From Ariolimax columbianus (lineage: Eukaryota > Mollusca > Gastropoda > Stylommatophora > Arionidae): DNA of 64,000 nucleotides. Position numbers and translations under genes: made by a program. Position 1 is the first letter of the stretch. Every line of letters starts with the position of its first letter. Location of the stretch: NCBI GenBank assembly GCA_036924085.1, contig JAVGWX010000004.1, forward strand, positions 10,163,416 through 10,227,415. Reading direction: 5' to 3'. The notes beneath the pieces are model-generated. The model was not told where the DNA came from and searched no databases. It saw nothing but the letters and a program-made list of their open reading frames with translations. Shown piece by piece: positions 46,690-57,700 of this stretch.

Positions 46690-48830
46690 GAAATAGAAAG
46701 TGGGGGTGAAAAAACAGTGATTGGAGTGTGCTATAGATGTCCATCAAGTCAAAAAGAGGAAGATGAGGAGCTGATTAGTAGCATAGAAAATACAAGTGAA
46801 GAGAAATTATTATTAATGGGGGATTTCAACTTACCAGAAATAAAATGGGATATGGCAGAAGCACTTGTAGAGTCAAAACCTTTTTTTACGTGCATAACTG
46901 ACAATTTTTTAATTCAACATGTAGAAGCAGCCACCAGAGGCAAAAACATACTCGACTTAGTTTTACTACAAAGGAAAATATAATTGTAAACGTAACCTTT
47001 GGGGAACTGTTTGGCTCATGTGACGATCAGATCTTTGGGATCTTATAGCAGGGAAAGAAGTAAACATAAACACGTGAACATACAACTACTCTAAGGCAGT
47101 TGTTAAGAAGATGAAATAGGCAGAATATAGCTCAGAAAGTGAATAAAACAGCAAAAATAGACCACAAAAAAAAACTTGCTCAGAGGATCAAGAATGATAA
47201 TAAAAGCTTCTTTTCTTATGTTAGAAATAAACAAAGAATGAAAGACAAAGTAGGCCCTCTCATTGTCAGTACAGGGAAAATAATAAGTGAGAATAGGGAG
47301 GCAGCTAATCTACTCAATCAGTACTTTGGCAGTCTACACAAAAAAGGACTGCTCCAAGATCCCAGATCTGATAGATATTTTTTAAAGAGACATGGATACA
47401 GTGGGATTAAGATCAATCTGTATTACAGAGGAAATGGTTTTTAAAAAATTGGAGGGGTTGAAAGTGGATAAATGTCCAGGTCAAGATGGTATTCATCCAA
47501 AATTGCTGTTTAAAATTAGAGACCATCTAGCAAAACCATCGGGATTGTTCCACGGGATTGGAAGGATGCAGGAGTGATCCCCTTATTCAAAAAGGGCAAA
47601 AAATCAGATGCAGCAAATTATAAACCAATGTGTTTAACGAGCACAGTCTGTAAATTGTTAGAGTCAATAATCAAAGAAAAGATTGTAAATTCATTTAGAC
47701 AAGTTTAATCTAATCAGAAATAGTCAGCATGGGTTTACTAAAGGGAGATTGTGCTTAACAAATCTATTAGAATTCATGGAGGAGGTTACTAAAAATGATA
47801 GATAAAGGGAAGCCAGTGGATGTTATTGTCTAGATTTTGCAAAGGCCTTTGATAGAGTACCTCATCAAAGATTATTTAGAAAGTTAAAATCACATGGAAT
47901 AGGTGGGCAAGTTGCCAAAAGGATTGAAAATTGGTTAACGGGAAGAAGGCAGAGAATGGGCATAAATAAGGAGTACTCTGAGTGGTGTGAAGTGAAAAGT
48001 GGAGTGCCACAGGGATCGGTTTTGGGACCAATTTTGTTCTTGAAATAAATAAACGATTTGGACATTGATGTGGGATCCATGATTACAAAATTCGCAGATG
48101 ACACAAAACTATGCAGTAGTGTCTTATCTAAAGCAGAAGTAGATATATTGGGGTTGGATTTAGATAAAATTCGAGAATGGTCTGTAATCTGGCAAATGGA
48201 GTCTAATGTAGATAAATGTACAGTCATCCACATGGGTAGATCCAATATGGAACATAATTACAGAATGGGCGAGAACAATATTAGAAAGATAGGAAAGGGA
48301 CTTAGGGATTATAATAGATCATACAGGTAAGGTGAGTGAGCAAGTCCAGGTAGCAATGTTAGGTATGATAAAAAGAAATATTAAACATAGGTGCAAGCAA
48401 GTGATAGTCAAACTGTACAAAGCTTTAGTTAGACCTAGATTGGAGTACTGTGTACAGGTGTGGAGTCCTTATCGTAGAGGAGATATAAATCGGCTGGAAA
48501 GGATACAAAAAAGAGCAACAAAGCTGATAGTGGGATTCCAGAATTACAGTTACGAGGAAAAGACGAAGGAAAAACCAGTCTAAAGTTTTCCTAAAAAGAG
48601 AAGAATTCCAGGTGACAATACAGGTTTATAAGATAATCAAAGGAATGGCTACATGAGACTATCACAAGTTTTTTTCAAAATACAACCTACAAGAACAAGA
48701 GGGCATAGCTACATATTAACTAAAGAAAGGTCTAGATTAGATATTAGGAAATATTTTTTTAGTTAGAGAGTGGTGAATTTGTGGAATGCATTGCCACAGT
48801 AAGTAGTGGAGGCAGGAACAATTAATGCCT
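46690..48830 (+). mobile_element. CR1-like non-LTR retrotransposon, degraded
   Basis: Domains in order on the plus strand. The endonuclease end comes first (VCYRCPSS, LLMGDFNLPEIKWD, RGKNILDLVLL, 46717-46983). The linker runs MNKTAKIDHKKKLAQRIK to NREAANLLNQYFG (47139-47330). RT follows, with KCPGQDGIHPKLL (47472), VIPLFKKGKKSDAANYKP (47576), QHGFTKGRLCLTNLLEF (47719), DFAKAFDRVPHQ with a stop before it (47834), SGVPQGSVLGPILF (48000), KFADDTKLCSS with FADD intact (48088) and WQMESNVDKCTVIHMGR (48190). The post-RT region is RPRLEYCVQVWSPYRRGDIN, LERIQKRATKLI (48430-48540). These are CR1-clade signatures. Several stops and frameshifts make it non-functional; the N-terminal ORF and most of the endonuclease are absent. 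Confidence 0.9.
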
Positions 48831-49374
48831 GCTGATGATAGCTCACCTTTATTTATTGATTTCTTGTATTACTTTTTCAGTTGTCTGCTGACCCTACACA
48901 TATTGTAGCTGGTGCTTTCTGGTCAGTCTTTTGTTTGTCTATTCACTGAGGTCTTCATTAGTCAAAACATTGGTCACCGTCCTTTATTGTGATTTGATAC
49001 GACTATATTTGGGCATATATTTATAGCTTGAAGACAAGACGAAAGATGGAGTACCACAACCACCATGTGGTCCACACTTGACAAAATGAGACCTCTGGGA
49101 CGGCCACCAACTTGCCAGCGAGATTCACTAAACAAGCACAACACACATGACCCCACAACAGACTACTATCCCAGTGGATGACACAATTGCCCATGACAGA
49201 AACAACCGGATCCTGAGTTGGGACCCGCTCAAGGGTGACCACCCCTTGGTGAAGAACCGGTCAAACTAAGAACTAAGATATTTTGTCACCTTATGAGTTA
49301 CTCAGTGACCATTGTTTATGCTGGAGTGTATGGATTGATTGATTGATTGGCGTTTCTGCTCCAAAGAAAAGCAT
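48831..49374. other. No recognisable feature
   Basis: Intergenic sequence with a short gatt repeat near 49331-49350. Two overlapping minus-strand open frames (48974-49242) lack known motifs. Confidence 0.35.
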
Positions 49375-49930
49375 ATCGTCACCACTACGACTGACCCCTT
49401 TCAGGAATCCGAATATTTTCTGCAGTGATTTTAGTGGCCATGGTTTTACATGAAGAGGTTGCTAGCCTAATGTGCAAATCTCTATCCCAACTTTGTTGAG
49501 AAGTTGAAGTAGTGTTTAAGTATGCTCTTATGGTAAACTTTGTGACCTGACCTAGCTGTGCCATCTTCTTGTCCACCACATCAGATCTACTCAGTGGCTT
49601 TATACCAAGCTGTTTTTTTTCATTGTGATGCCTCTTCTTCTCAGTTGTTTTTCATTATAATGAATGTGCAGCCTCGTGGGACATACACATTTTTGTATTA
49701 TTCATTCTTTTAATGTGTAAATATAATTTTACAATTTTAGTTTGTTGCATTCAGAGATATATTGCCCTGGCTTGTGCCACAAACACATTTATTCTGCAAT
49801 GTCCTCTTTCATTTTGTGTATCTTTTCATTACTTGTTTACTATATTTATAATTTGTGTCATTCTGATTTAAACTGTCTGCTTGCCTTCAATATGATCTGG
49901 CACCTTTCATCTGCCTTTTATGGGTTTAAT
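49375..49930. other. Partly repetitive intergenic sequence
   Basis: Positions 49375-49480 (caccactacgactgacc, then gttttacatgaagaggttgc) weakly resemble 34350-34480 and 41318-41440, the end of the large diverged repeat. The remainder to 49930 is AT-rich with nothing recognised. Confidence 0.35.
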
Positions 49931-49933
49931 GAA

Positions 49934-50136
49934 CAGTTATTATAGGACAACCCTTGGGAGGACCAGCCAGTCAGTTATTATAGGACAACCCTTGGGAGGA
50001 CTAGCCAATCAGTTATTATAGGACAACCCTTGGGAGGACTAGCCAATCAGTTATTATAGGACAACCCTTGGGAGGACTAGCCAATCAGTTATTAAAGGAC
50101 AACCCTTGGGAGGACTAGCCAATCAGTTATTATAGA
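49934..50136. repeat. 38-bp minisatellite, about 5 copies
   Basis: A unit containing cagttattataggacaacc and cttgggaggactagccaat repeats every 38 bases. The first copy differs (accagccagt). Confidence 0.94.
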
Positions 50137-50139
50137 AGA

Positions 50140-50275
50140 TGGTGTTCCTATGGTACAGAGATAGTGGTCTCATGTTCCTATGGTACAGAGATAGTGGTCT
50201 TATGTTCCTATGGTACAAAGATCGTGGTCTCATGTTCCAACAGTACAAAGATGGTGGTCTCATGTTCCTATGGTA
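50140..50275. repeat. 30-bp minisatellite, about 4.5 copies
   Basis: A unit containing atgttcctatggtacagaga and tagtggtct repeats every 30 bases directly after the 38-bp array. It is followed within about 5 bp by another array, so three unrelated arrays abut. Confidence 0.9.
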
Positions 50276-50278
50276 TTG

Positions 50279-50699
50279 ACTTCTTTACTGTGTGTGAGCT
50301 GGTCGGATCGTATCCTCTCTGACTTGACTTCACTGTATGTGAGCTGGTCGGATCGTATCCTCTCTGACTTGACTTCACTGTATGTGAGCTGGTCGGATCG
50401 TATCCTCTCTGACTTGACTTCACTGTATGTGAGCTGGTCGGATCGTATCCTCTCTGACTTGACTTCACTGTATGTGAGCTGGTCGAATCGTATGCTCTCT
50501 GACTTGACTTCACTGTATGTGAGCTGGTCGGATCGTATCCTCTCTGACTTGACTTCACTGTATGTGAGCTGGTCGGATCGTATCCTTTCTGACTTGACTT
50601 CACTGTATGTGAGCTGGTCGGATCGTATCCTCTCTGACTTGACTTCACTGTATGTGAGCTGGTCGGATCGTATCCTTTCTGACTTGACTTCACTGTATG
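50279..50699. repeat. 45-bp minisatellite, about 9 copies
   Basis: A unit containing gtgagctggtcggatcgtat and cctctctgacttgacttcac repeats every 45 bases (15 codons). Both strands remain open (LYVSWSDRILSDLTS on plus, HTVKSSQRGYDPTSS on minus). Repeat variation is not biased toward silent changes, and no splice or start context supports a gene. Confidence 0.96.
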
Positions 50700-50924
50700 A
50701 GCTGTCATGTCCCTACAGCTACTAGATTCAAGTATAACAACTATCAAATGTACTCTTGTCACTTCTGCTTGTGACATTCAGTGTTAAGTATTGATAGTTT
50801 CCCCAATGTGTTGTGCCTGTGACTTGAAGAGAAACAAATCTTTCTGTAATCATCGAAAAAACGTGGTTACCTGTGAGAGCATAAACATGCTGGAGGGTTG
50901 CCTTGTATGTGGGGCTGTGGGTAA

Positions 50925-51205
50925 GAGAGAGGTGTTGGTTAGAGGGGGGATGTTGGTAAGAGAGGCGATGTTGGTAAGAGGGAGGTGTTGGTAATAGAGG
51001 GGATGTTGGTAAGAGAGGGGATGTTGGTAAGAGGGAGGTGTTGGTAAGAGAGGGAATGTTGGTAAGAGGGAGGTGTTGGTAAGAGAGGGGCTGTTGGTAA
51101 GAAAGGTGTTGGTAAGAGAGGGGATGTTGGTAAGAGAGGTGTTGGTAAGAGAGGGGATGTTGGTAAGAGAGGGAATGTTGGTAAGAGAGGGGATGTTGGT
51201 CAGTG
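50925..51205. repeat. Purine-rich minisatellite (about 16-18 bp unit)
   Basis: The motif gttggtaagagagggga and the shorter gttggtaagagggaggt alternate for about 280 bp. The plus strand is strongly G/A-rich with T only in the gttggt word. A minus-strand open frame here is compositional. Confidence 0.92.
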
Positions 51206-51246
51206 CTTGAAGCTTGCTCATTATGTCAGTTAGATAGTCTGGATAT

Positions 51247-51610
51247 TCTTAGTCAACCTGTACTTCTACACGGGCAGATGCCCCTGTGCAGGTCCTGGCT
51301 CTGGTATGAGCTGGATGTAGCCGATAGAAGGATTTCCTGCTTAGCGGGCTTAGCTTTATCAGCTTAATACTCCGCTGCATTGTGTGGTTAACTGATGTGC
51401 GAGTTCATCTTAAAAGACTCAAACACTAGAGCAAAGTAGACCCGCAGTCTGTTAAGCGCCATCTATGCTGCTCTAAACAAATCACCTAACCATGGCCAGT
51501 GTTATGCCATGTCACACAGTTAGTCACCTCTTACAACATGCTCTCTGTGAGGCAGTGGTGCTATTCTTGTCCTTGTCATACACAAAGACCCTGGCGGACC
51601 ACTTGGGTCT
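51247..51610 (-). mobile_element. Short interspersed element, family 4 (inverted)
   Basis: Close relative of 37628-38008. It shares caacctgtacttctacacgg, ctctggtatgagctggatgt, gactcaaacactagagcaaa and the ggccagtgttatgcca block, with a deletion near 51380. No flanking duplication was recognised. Confidence 0.82.
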
Positions 51611-52184
51611 AGATATTGAGCAAAAGAAATATAAATTATTATTGTTTTTGCAAATTGATTTTCATGATTTGCCACCTTTCATCTTAATGAGACTTTTTTT
51701 TGGTGCCATTCACATATATTTGAAAATGTACATCTTAATGTCAGTTCAATTAATGTGCTTTTTAAAAATTTTTTTTCCTAAATTTTAAATAAATGCATGG
51801 TGCACCTGTATACATTTGTGCAGTTGGCCATAATCAAGTTTGTATTCATGAATATGTGTATCAAACTTGCATTCATGAATATGTGTATCAAACTTGTATA
51901 CAGATAATGTAGCTGCTCTCAGCATGTAGAACTTTGTCCCATGATTGTTTTGCTAGTCTAAGGCAGTCCAATGTTAGAATCTCAATCTCAATTAATGTTG
52001 CCTTTTCCCCACTTCACAGGTGTTCTGCTACAATCAGACTGATATCTACCAGCAGAATCTTGTTCAACTAGTTTTTCTATAATTCCCCTAAATCTTATCC
52101 AATCACCACATTTTTGTATCCAGCTTTATCACGTCTTTACAGATTCTGTGTTTCCTGATTTGTGCGATCTCTTGTTTTATTGAT
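51611..52184. other. No recognisable gene
   Basis: AT-rich sequence. A 31-bp direct duplication (aaacttg, attcatgaatatgtgtatc) lies at about 51838-51898. Nothing else was recognised. Confidence 0.4.
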
Positions 52185-52194
52185 TATTCCTCCA

Positions 52195-52725
52195 GCTTAA
52201 GCTATCGGACCTTCCAGCTGAAGTTATTTGACCTTCCAGCTGAAGTTATTTGACCTTCCAGCTGAAATTATCTCACTGTCCAGCTGAAGTTATCTGACCC
52301 TCCAGCTGAAATTATCTCACTGTCCAGCTCAAGTTATCTCACTGTCCAGCTGAAGTTATCTGACCCTCCAGCTGAAGTTATCTGACCTTCCAGCTGAAGT
52401 TATCTGACCTTCCAGCTGAAGTTATCTGACCTTCCAGCTGAAGTTATCTGACCTTCCAGCTGAAGTTATCTCACTGTCCAGCCGAAGTTCTCACTGTCCA
52501 GCTGAAGTTATATGACCTTCCAGCTGACATTATCTCACTGTCCAGCTGAAGTTATCTCACTGTCCAGCTGAAGTTATCTGACCTTCCAGCTGAAGTTACT
52601 GACCTTCCAGCTGAAGTTATCTCACTGTCCAGCTGAAGTTATCTCACTATCCAGCTGAAGTTATATGACCTTCCAGCTGAAGATATCTAACCCTCTAGCT
52701 CAAATTATCTCACTGTCCAGCTGAA
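52195..52725. repeat. 22-bp minisatellite, about 24 copies
   Basis: A unit containing ccagctgaagttatctgac repeats every 20-22 bases with two main tails (tgacctt and cactgt). Every intact unit carries a CAGCTG E-box followed three bases later by TTATCT, the reverse of a GATA site. Confidence 0.95.
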
Positions 52726-52779
52726 GAATTGATAAGCATGACAAGACAACCCTTGTGAGGCTACTTTGACAAGCAACAT

Positions 52780-53020
52780 ATCTAGAGTTGAGTGGCATTC
52801 ATCTATAGTTGTGTGGCATTCATCTATAGTTGAATGGCATTCATCTATAGTTGAGTGGCATTCATCTAAAGTTAAGTGGCATTCATCTAAAGTTGTGTGA
52901 CATTCATCTAAAGTTGAGTGGCATTCATCTAAAGTTGTGTGGCATTCATGTAAAGTTGAGTGGCATTCATCTAAAGTTGAGTGACATTCATCTAAAGTTG
53001 AGTGGCATTCATCTAAAGTT
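52780..53020. repeat. 21-bp minisatellite, about 11 copies
   Basis: A unit containing gagtggcattcatctaaagt repeats every 21 bases. The first few copies have ctatagtt instead of ctaaagtt. It is open on the plus strand (SGIHLKL repeats) because 21 is a multiple of three. Confidence 0.95.
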
Positions 53021-53718
53021 CCTGTCTGATTTGTTGTGAAATGGATATTCTCTCAATCTGTTGAGTTCATCTTGTGCCATGTAGAACCTAATGATTGTTC
53101 TGGTCTTTGCTGAGCTGATCTCCGACAACAGAAATAGACATACTGGTTATTGTGTGTGGTCTGATGGATGATTTCTTTCTGTTCTGCTAACAGTTTGCTG
53201 CGTTTTTTATGATGTATTTTGTAATATATATTGACGAAAATGGATTGCATTTAGATGTTGTCAAAGTTTGATTATTTTTGTCAATGAATGCTGGTAAATG
53301 TCATTGCTCATTTCTTGATAATAAACATGATGTCTGAAATTCTTAACAAATTTAGCTAGCGTCATTTGTTGGTCGCCTCTACCACTGCATTATCCTCTTG
53401 TGGACAGTTTGTACCACAAAATATGGTTAACCCATATCCCAATGTGTATCCATAATTCCCTTACGCCTTACTGGGAAGTAAAGAATAGGACCACTTCACT
53501 CTACCATGCATGGCCTCAAACAATAAAAGTTGACTAAGTAAGGTTGTACATGGGGTTAGCATCCTCATCATGCCAAAAGTGTCACAGAAGACACATAAAC
53601 AATAGCATATAATAAATGTATGGACACAGATCTCATTAAAAGAGACAAGCCATACTGGTGAGCCAACCCCATTCTCCATGATAGACTGGTACATGGCAGA
53701 ATGTGCAGAGTTTATCTT
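53021..53718. other. No recognisable feature
   Basis: Intergenic sequence. Minus-strand open frames at 53053-53250 and 53461-53733 show no known motif. Confidence 0.35.
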
Positions 53719-54150
53719 CAACTGCTGGGCCAATTGGTGTTAAGTGACATGTCCACTTCAAGTACTGGGCCAATTGGTGTTAAGTGACATGTCCACTTCA
53801 AGTGCTGGGCTAATTGGTGTTAAGTGACATGTCCACTTCAAGTACTGGGCCAATTGGTGTTAGTGACATGTCCAACACTTCAAGTACTGGGCCAATTGGT
53901 GTTAAGTGACATGTCCAACACCTCAAGCACTGGGCCAATTGGTGTTAAGTGACATGTCCAACACTTCAAGTACTGGGCCAATTGGTGTTAAGTGACATGT
54001 CCAACACTTCAAGTACTGGGCCAATTGGTGTTAAGTGACATGTCCAACACCTCAAGCACTGGGCCAATTGGTGTTAAGTGACATGTCCAACACTTCAAGT
54101 GCTGGCCCAATTGGTGTTAAGTGACATGCTCAACATCTCAAGTACTTATT
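53719..54150. repeat. 40/43-bp minisatellite, about 10 copies
   Basis: A unit containing actgggccaattggtgttaa and gtgacatgtcca repeats every 40 bases early and every 43 bases later, through addition of aca before cttc. It includes the palindrome ccaattgg and a ttaagtg word. It grades directly into a SINE head at 54160. Confidence 0.94.
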
Positions 54151-54159
54151 GCACTGGGA

Positions 54160-54420
54160 ACCCAGTGGTCTCGAGGTGTTCACCTTGGGTGCTGGAGATC
54201 GCGGATTCAAATCACGGTGGAGACCTAGATTTTTTCATGTGCATCATCAGGTAAATATTTCCCCTGATCTCTGAGTAGTGAGATCAGACACCCGTGTGCA
54301 GAGGTGAGCACGCTAAAAATACCTTACTAGTTGGAAATCGAAAAGAGTAGGCCTAACAGCCGCTGCTAGGGCAAAATTCAAGTTAAAAATCTTCAAAAAT
54401 TATTCTAGGGATATTCGCCC
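54160..54420 (+). mobile_element. tRNA-like SINE
   Basis: Head gggaacccagtggtctcgag with a B-box-like ggattcaaatcac about 45 bases on. The tatttcccctgatctctgag body follows, ending near gccccacaga. The A- and B-box spacing is right for a pol III promoter. It is not related to family 1 in sequence. No flanking duplication was seen because the left edge joins a minisatellite. Confidence 0.6.
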
Positions 54421-54449
54421 CCACAGAGAATATGTCCTAAAAAGGGTAC

Positions 54450-54752
54450 TGTGTGGCTATAACTTCAGGTCTTGTTTATGTGGTTATAACTTCAGGTCTT
54501 GTTTATGTGGTTATAACTTCAGGTCTTGTTGATCTTGCTATAACTTCAGGTCTTGTTTATGTGGTTATAACTTCAGGTCTTGTTTATGTGGCTATAACTT
54601 CAGGTCTTGTTTATGTGGTTATAACTTCAGGTCTTGTTTATGTGGCTATAACTTCAGGTCTTGTTTATGTGGCTATAACTTCAGGTCTTGTTTATGTGGT
54701 TATAACTTCAGGTCTTGTTTATGTGGCTATAACTTCAGGTCTTGTTTATGTG
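54450..54752. repeat. 27-bp minisatellite, about 11 copies
   Basis: A unit containing tataacttcaggtcttgttt repeats every 27 bases (9 codons). Variants are gtggtt, gtggct and one gatcttgct copy. The plus strand is open (ITSGLVYVV repeats) without other gene evidence. Confidence 0.96.
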
Positions 54753-55064
54753 GTTGACGGAACGGCTTAGATGACGCCTGACAGGATGCGGGTCTACCTT
54801 GCTCTAATTTACGCTTCCACCTCCACCAGTCTCAAAAATAGGCGATCGTATATTCCAAGGGCTAACAGATGCTGGCAAGTCACCAGTGGATTTTCACCTG
54901 CCAAAAAGTATGAAACAAAAGTCACACCTCCCCACGACGTCTAACGACATAAGTGGACTGAAGACAGACAGACAGGGAGAAAGAGAGAGAGGTATTAGTT
55001 AGGTGACATGTCCAGTGGTACGGTATCTTAAGTGATACTTTGCATTTCATAAATGATAAAGGGG
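54753..55064. other. Repeat debris
   Basis: Positions 54755-54820 resemble part of family 4 (acggcttagatgacgcctga, gcgggtctacctt). A short gaca/gaga simple repeat lies at about 54963-54992. No gene. Confidence 0.4.
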
Positions 55065-55415
55065 AGATCAGATCGTTTTTGTTTGTGAATGCCCACAATG
55101 AGTAGGTTACTCTTATGTACGCCCTAAAAAGGACGTTAAGTCACGGGTTGCAGTAGCTTTCCTCACATCTCGAGCGTGCTGATGAAGATGGACCCGTATC
55201 CTCCAGGCGGTTGTGCTATGTTTGGCTTAATCTGCGTGTCGCTCACTACTACGGAGATCACGCCGAGCCTCACCTTGTTAGCCAGACTGTTGTCCTCGAT
55301 AACATCCCGTTTCCAGGACGACCAACGAGGAGTTCAGGTGAGGGAACTGGCCAGTATATTTCTCCTGACCCTGACTAACATCCTCTGATCAGTGTGTTTT
55401 GCCTGAGCAGACGTT
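55065..55415 (-). mobile_element. Short interspersed element, family 3 (inverted)
   Basis: Inverted copy of the 8198-8509 family. Plus-strand blocks are cccacaatgagtaggttact, gagcgtgctgatgaagatgg, acggagatcacgccgagcct, cgtttccaggacgacc and a head near tgagcagacgttag. It is longer than the other copies and retains both ends. Confidence 0.78.
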
Positions 55416-55665
55416 AGCCTCAGCATCCGGATTGAAATCGTTAAACTATCAAATAAAACATGAAAAGATTATCATCGAACGCAATCCTGCGTGTGAGAAG
55501 ATAACTCGATGCAGACTATGTTGGGCACAGAACAGTCGCATGTCCGGTACCAGCAGTAAAGTAAATGGAACATCGAACATATTGAAACTCACTGACATCA
55601 CAGACGAGAATGGGAATCAAAATATCCAGGAATTGTTTTCAACGTCTACAAAAAATTGTGAATAA
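55399..55665 (+). CDS. Uncharacterised 88-codon open frame
   Basis: Starts inside the end of the family-3 element, so the first residues are probably not genuine. The later part (RCRLCWAQNSRMSGTSSKVN, then LTDITDENGNQNIQELFSTS) has a CRLC pair and a weak look of a ZAD-like zinc-finger start, but the second metal-binding pair is absent. Codon use is not obviously random. It could be a decayed exon or chance. I do not assign a function. Confidence 0.2.
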   Translation: MPEQTLASASGLKSLNYQIKHEKIIIERNPACEKITRCRLCWAQNSRMSGTSSKVNGTSNILKLTDITDENGNQNIQELFSTSTKNCE

Positions 55666-55975
55666 ACGCTTTGTTTGTCTGTTAGAGAAGACATGAAAGT
55701 CACTGAGTTGACCTGTGTGACCTTACAAGCCATTTTGAAACACTGATCTAAACACTGATTAATCGGAACAAAATGGTTTCAATCATGAAAAGGGATTTAC
55801 ATTTTCAAACACAAAATCGATCGTCGGCATTATAGAAAGTGAGTGTTGTTCTGGCAATTTGTTGTTTAGATTGTTGACTGTTTCACTCATTTGATTGCTC
55901 AAATGTTTCCCATTAATGCCAATTTCAAATGTAAGAGCGCGACGGCGACTGGTGCTTGCTTCATCGTTCACCAAC
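55666..55975. other. No recognisable feature
   Basis: Short AT-rich stretch before the trinucleotide array. No motif was recognised. Confidence 0.35.
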
Positions 55976-55977
55976 CC

Positions 55978-56512
55978 TTTGGTGGTGGTGGTGGTAATAG
56001 TGGTAGTATTAGTAGTAGTGGTTGTAGTAGTAGTGGTTGTATTAGTAGTGGTGGTTGTAGTAGTAGTAGTTGTAGTAGTGGTTGTTGTAGTAGTAGTGGT
56101 AGTAGTAATAGTGGTTGTAGTAGTAGTAGTGGTTATAGTAATAGTAGTGGTTGTAGTTTTAGTAGTAGTAGTGGTTGTAGTAGTAATAGTAGTGGTTGTA
56201 GTAGTAGGAGTGGTTGTATTAGTAGAAGTGGTTGTATTAGTAGTTGTGGTTGTAGCAGTAGTGGGTGAAGTAGTAGTGGTTGTATTAGTAATAGTAGTAG
56301 CAGACGTTGGTGGTAATGGTTGTAGTTGTAGCAGTAATAATAATAGTTGTAGCAGTAGTAGTTAGTATAGTAGTTAGTAATAGTATTAGTAATAGTAGTT
56401 GTTGTAGAAGTAGTAATAATAGTTAGTAGTATTAGTAATAGTAGTTGTTGTAGTAGTAGTAATAGTAGTTAGTAGTAGCAGTATTAGTTATTAGTAGTAG
56501 TAGTATAATAAC
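55978..56512. repeat. Imperfect trinucleotide microsatellite (about 535 bp)
   Basis: Interspersed gta, gtg, gtt and aat triplets, mainly tagtag and tggttg. The three plus frames read poly-Ser/Gly/Cys, poly-Val or stop-rich, so the open frames over it are composition effects. Its imperfection points to an old array. Confidence 0.93.
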
Positions 56513-56884
56513 GTGTACTATCACCATTTGCATCTCAGGCCGGGTTCAATTCCTCTAGCTGTATCTCACATACTCATAAGGCGTTATTGTATACGTGATT
56601 GAAGTCCGTTTATAGAACAAGAACATATCGTACAGCGAGATGCATTTACCCTTCTTAGCATTCTTATGGTATGTTTCTGTGGGAGAATATATGCTCTGCA
56701 TTTAGTTCGTTCCATTTAGACTTGCTTGGTCCTTGTTCAGAATGATGTTATCTAGTTCTCCTGTCATTGTTTGCAGAACGAGGCTGCTTCACTTGTTATT
56801 CGATCCTGAGTTTGTGTTGTTGCAGTCTGAGATGCCGTATACCACAGTTTTTAACATTTTCTGGCTAGAACAAAGAATGTTCTA
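56513..56884. other. No recognisable feature
   Basis: Unique-looking sequence between the microsatellite and a LINE tail. Confidence 0.35.
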
Positions 56885-57410
56885 TATACCAGCTCTTCTT
56901 CTTCTTTGCGTTCACGATCTTTTGGTCATGCTATATCTGCAGGCCAGTCGCCATGATGAAGTCTGTAGTCTTCACCAGGTCAGAGCGGCTGCCCCACAGC
57001 TTTTGTCTCAGCTCCGCACCCTCTGGCCAGCTCTGGCATCTCATTTCCCTATAGATTGGGCATTCCTGTAGAATATGCTCTGGGTTCTGGCATCCTGTTC
57101 CACATGGGCACTCATCGGTGTGTGAGACCTTCAGTCGGTATAGATTTTCTAGTAGTCTGCAGTGTCCAGTTCTCAGGCGAAATAAGATAGTTTGTTGATT
57201 TCTTTTGAGTTGGTGAATTTGGTCTGGTGTACTGCTTATGTTTCTGTCTTCTCTCCATTGGTGTATATACTGATTTCTGATGATGTTCTTGATTTCTCTG
57301 TATGGTACTCGATGATTAAATTGTGCCTTTTTGCTGCCATCTTTTGCCAGAGCATCAGCTCTCTCGTTTCCCGTGATTCCGCATAGACCAGCTCTATTAT
57401 AATCTCAATT
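56885..57410 (-). mobile_element. LINE 3' part: RNase H end and C-terminal Cys motif, minus strand
   Basis: The minus strand reads GLCGITGNERADALAKDGS (end of an RNase H domain), then a linker, then FRLRTGHCRLLENLYRL and DECPCGTGCQNPEHILQECP with a C-x-C...H...C pattern. LWGSRSDLVKTTDFIMATGL and a stop follow. A GAA-type simple tail is at 56892-56905. This order is typical of I-like or related LINEs that carry RNase H. It is one fairly intact frame, so it is younger than the RT relics. The RT part is missing. Confidence 0.85.
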
Positions 57411-57700
57411 CATCCGACTATGTTATCCTGGTCGCTAAACCAAATAGGGTATCATTTAACAGACCTAACACTTCCCTACCACTTGGATAAGTCTTGTAGT
57501 GACACATCTATAACCAGCACCTCACCTCACTATCACTTGACCAAGTCTTATAGATGTGTCTAATGTCGTTTCAGTCCGTTCGGGTTCCTGCCATTTTTGC
57601 TCCATCCGATGCCTCTGCTCGTTCCTAACTGGTCTCAGTCTCCAGTTCTGTTCTGTGTTCATAGACTAACCTTGTTTTGTAGAACAACTCAGTGCAAGGG
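57411..57700. other. Spacer between two minus-strand LINE tails
   Basis: No motif recognised. It may include the 3' UTR of the LINE at 57700-59470. Confidence 0.3.

Noticed and set aside
49934..50699. Centromere or telomere-like satellite
   Set aside because: Arrays are short, of different period and not related to known telomere repeats. They are ordinary minisatellites.
50210..50777. Overlapping 170-residue genes on both strands
   Set aside because: Both frames are products of a 45-bp tandem repeat whose length is a multiple of three.
55891..56365. Poly-Val and poly-Ser/Gly/Cys proteins
   Set aside because: Different frames of a trinucleotide microsatellite.
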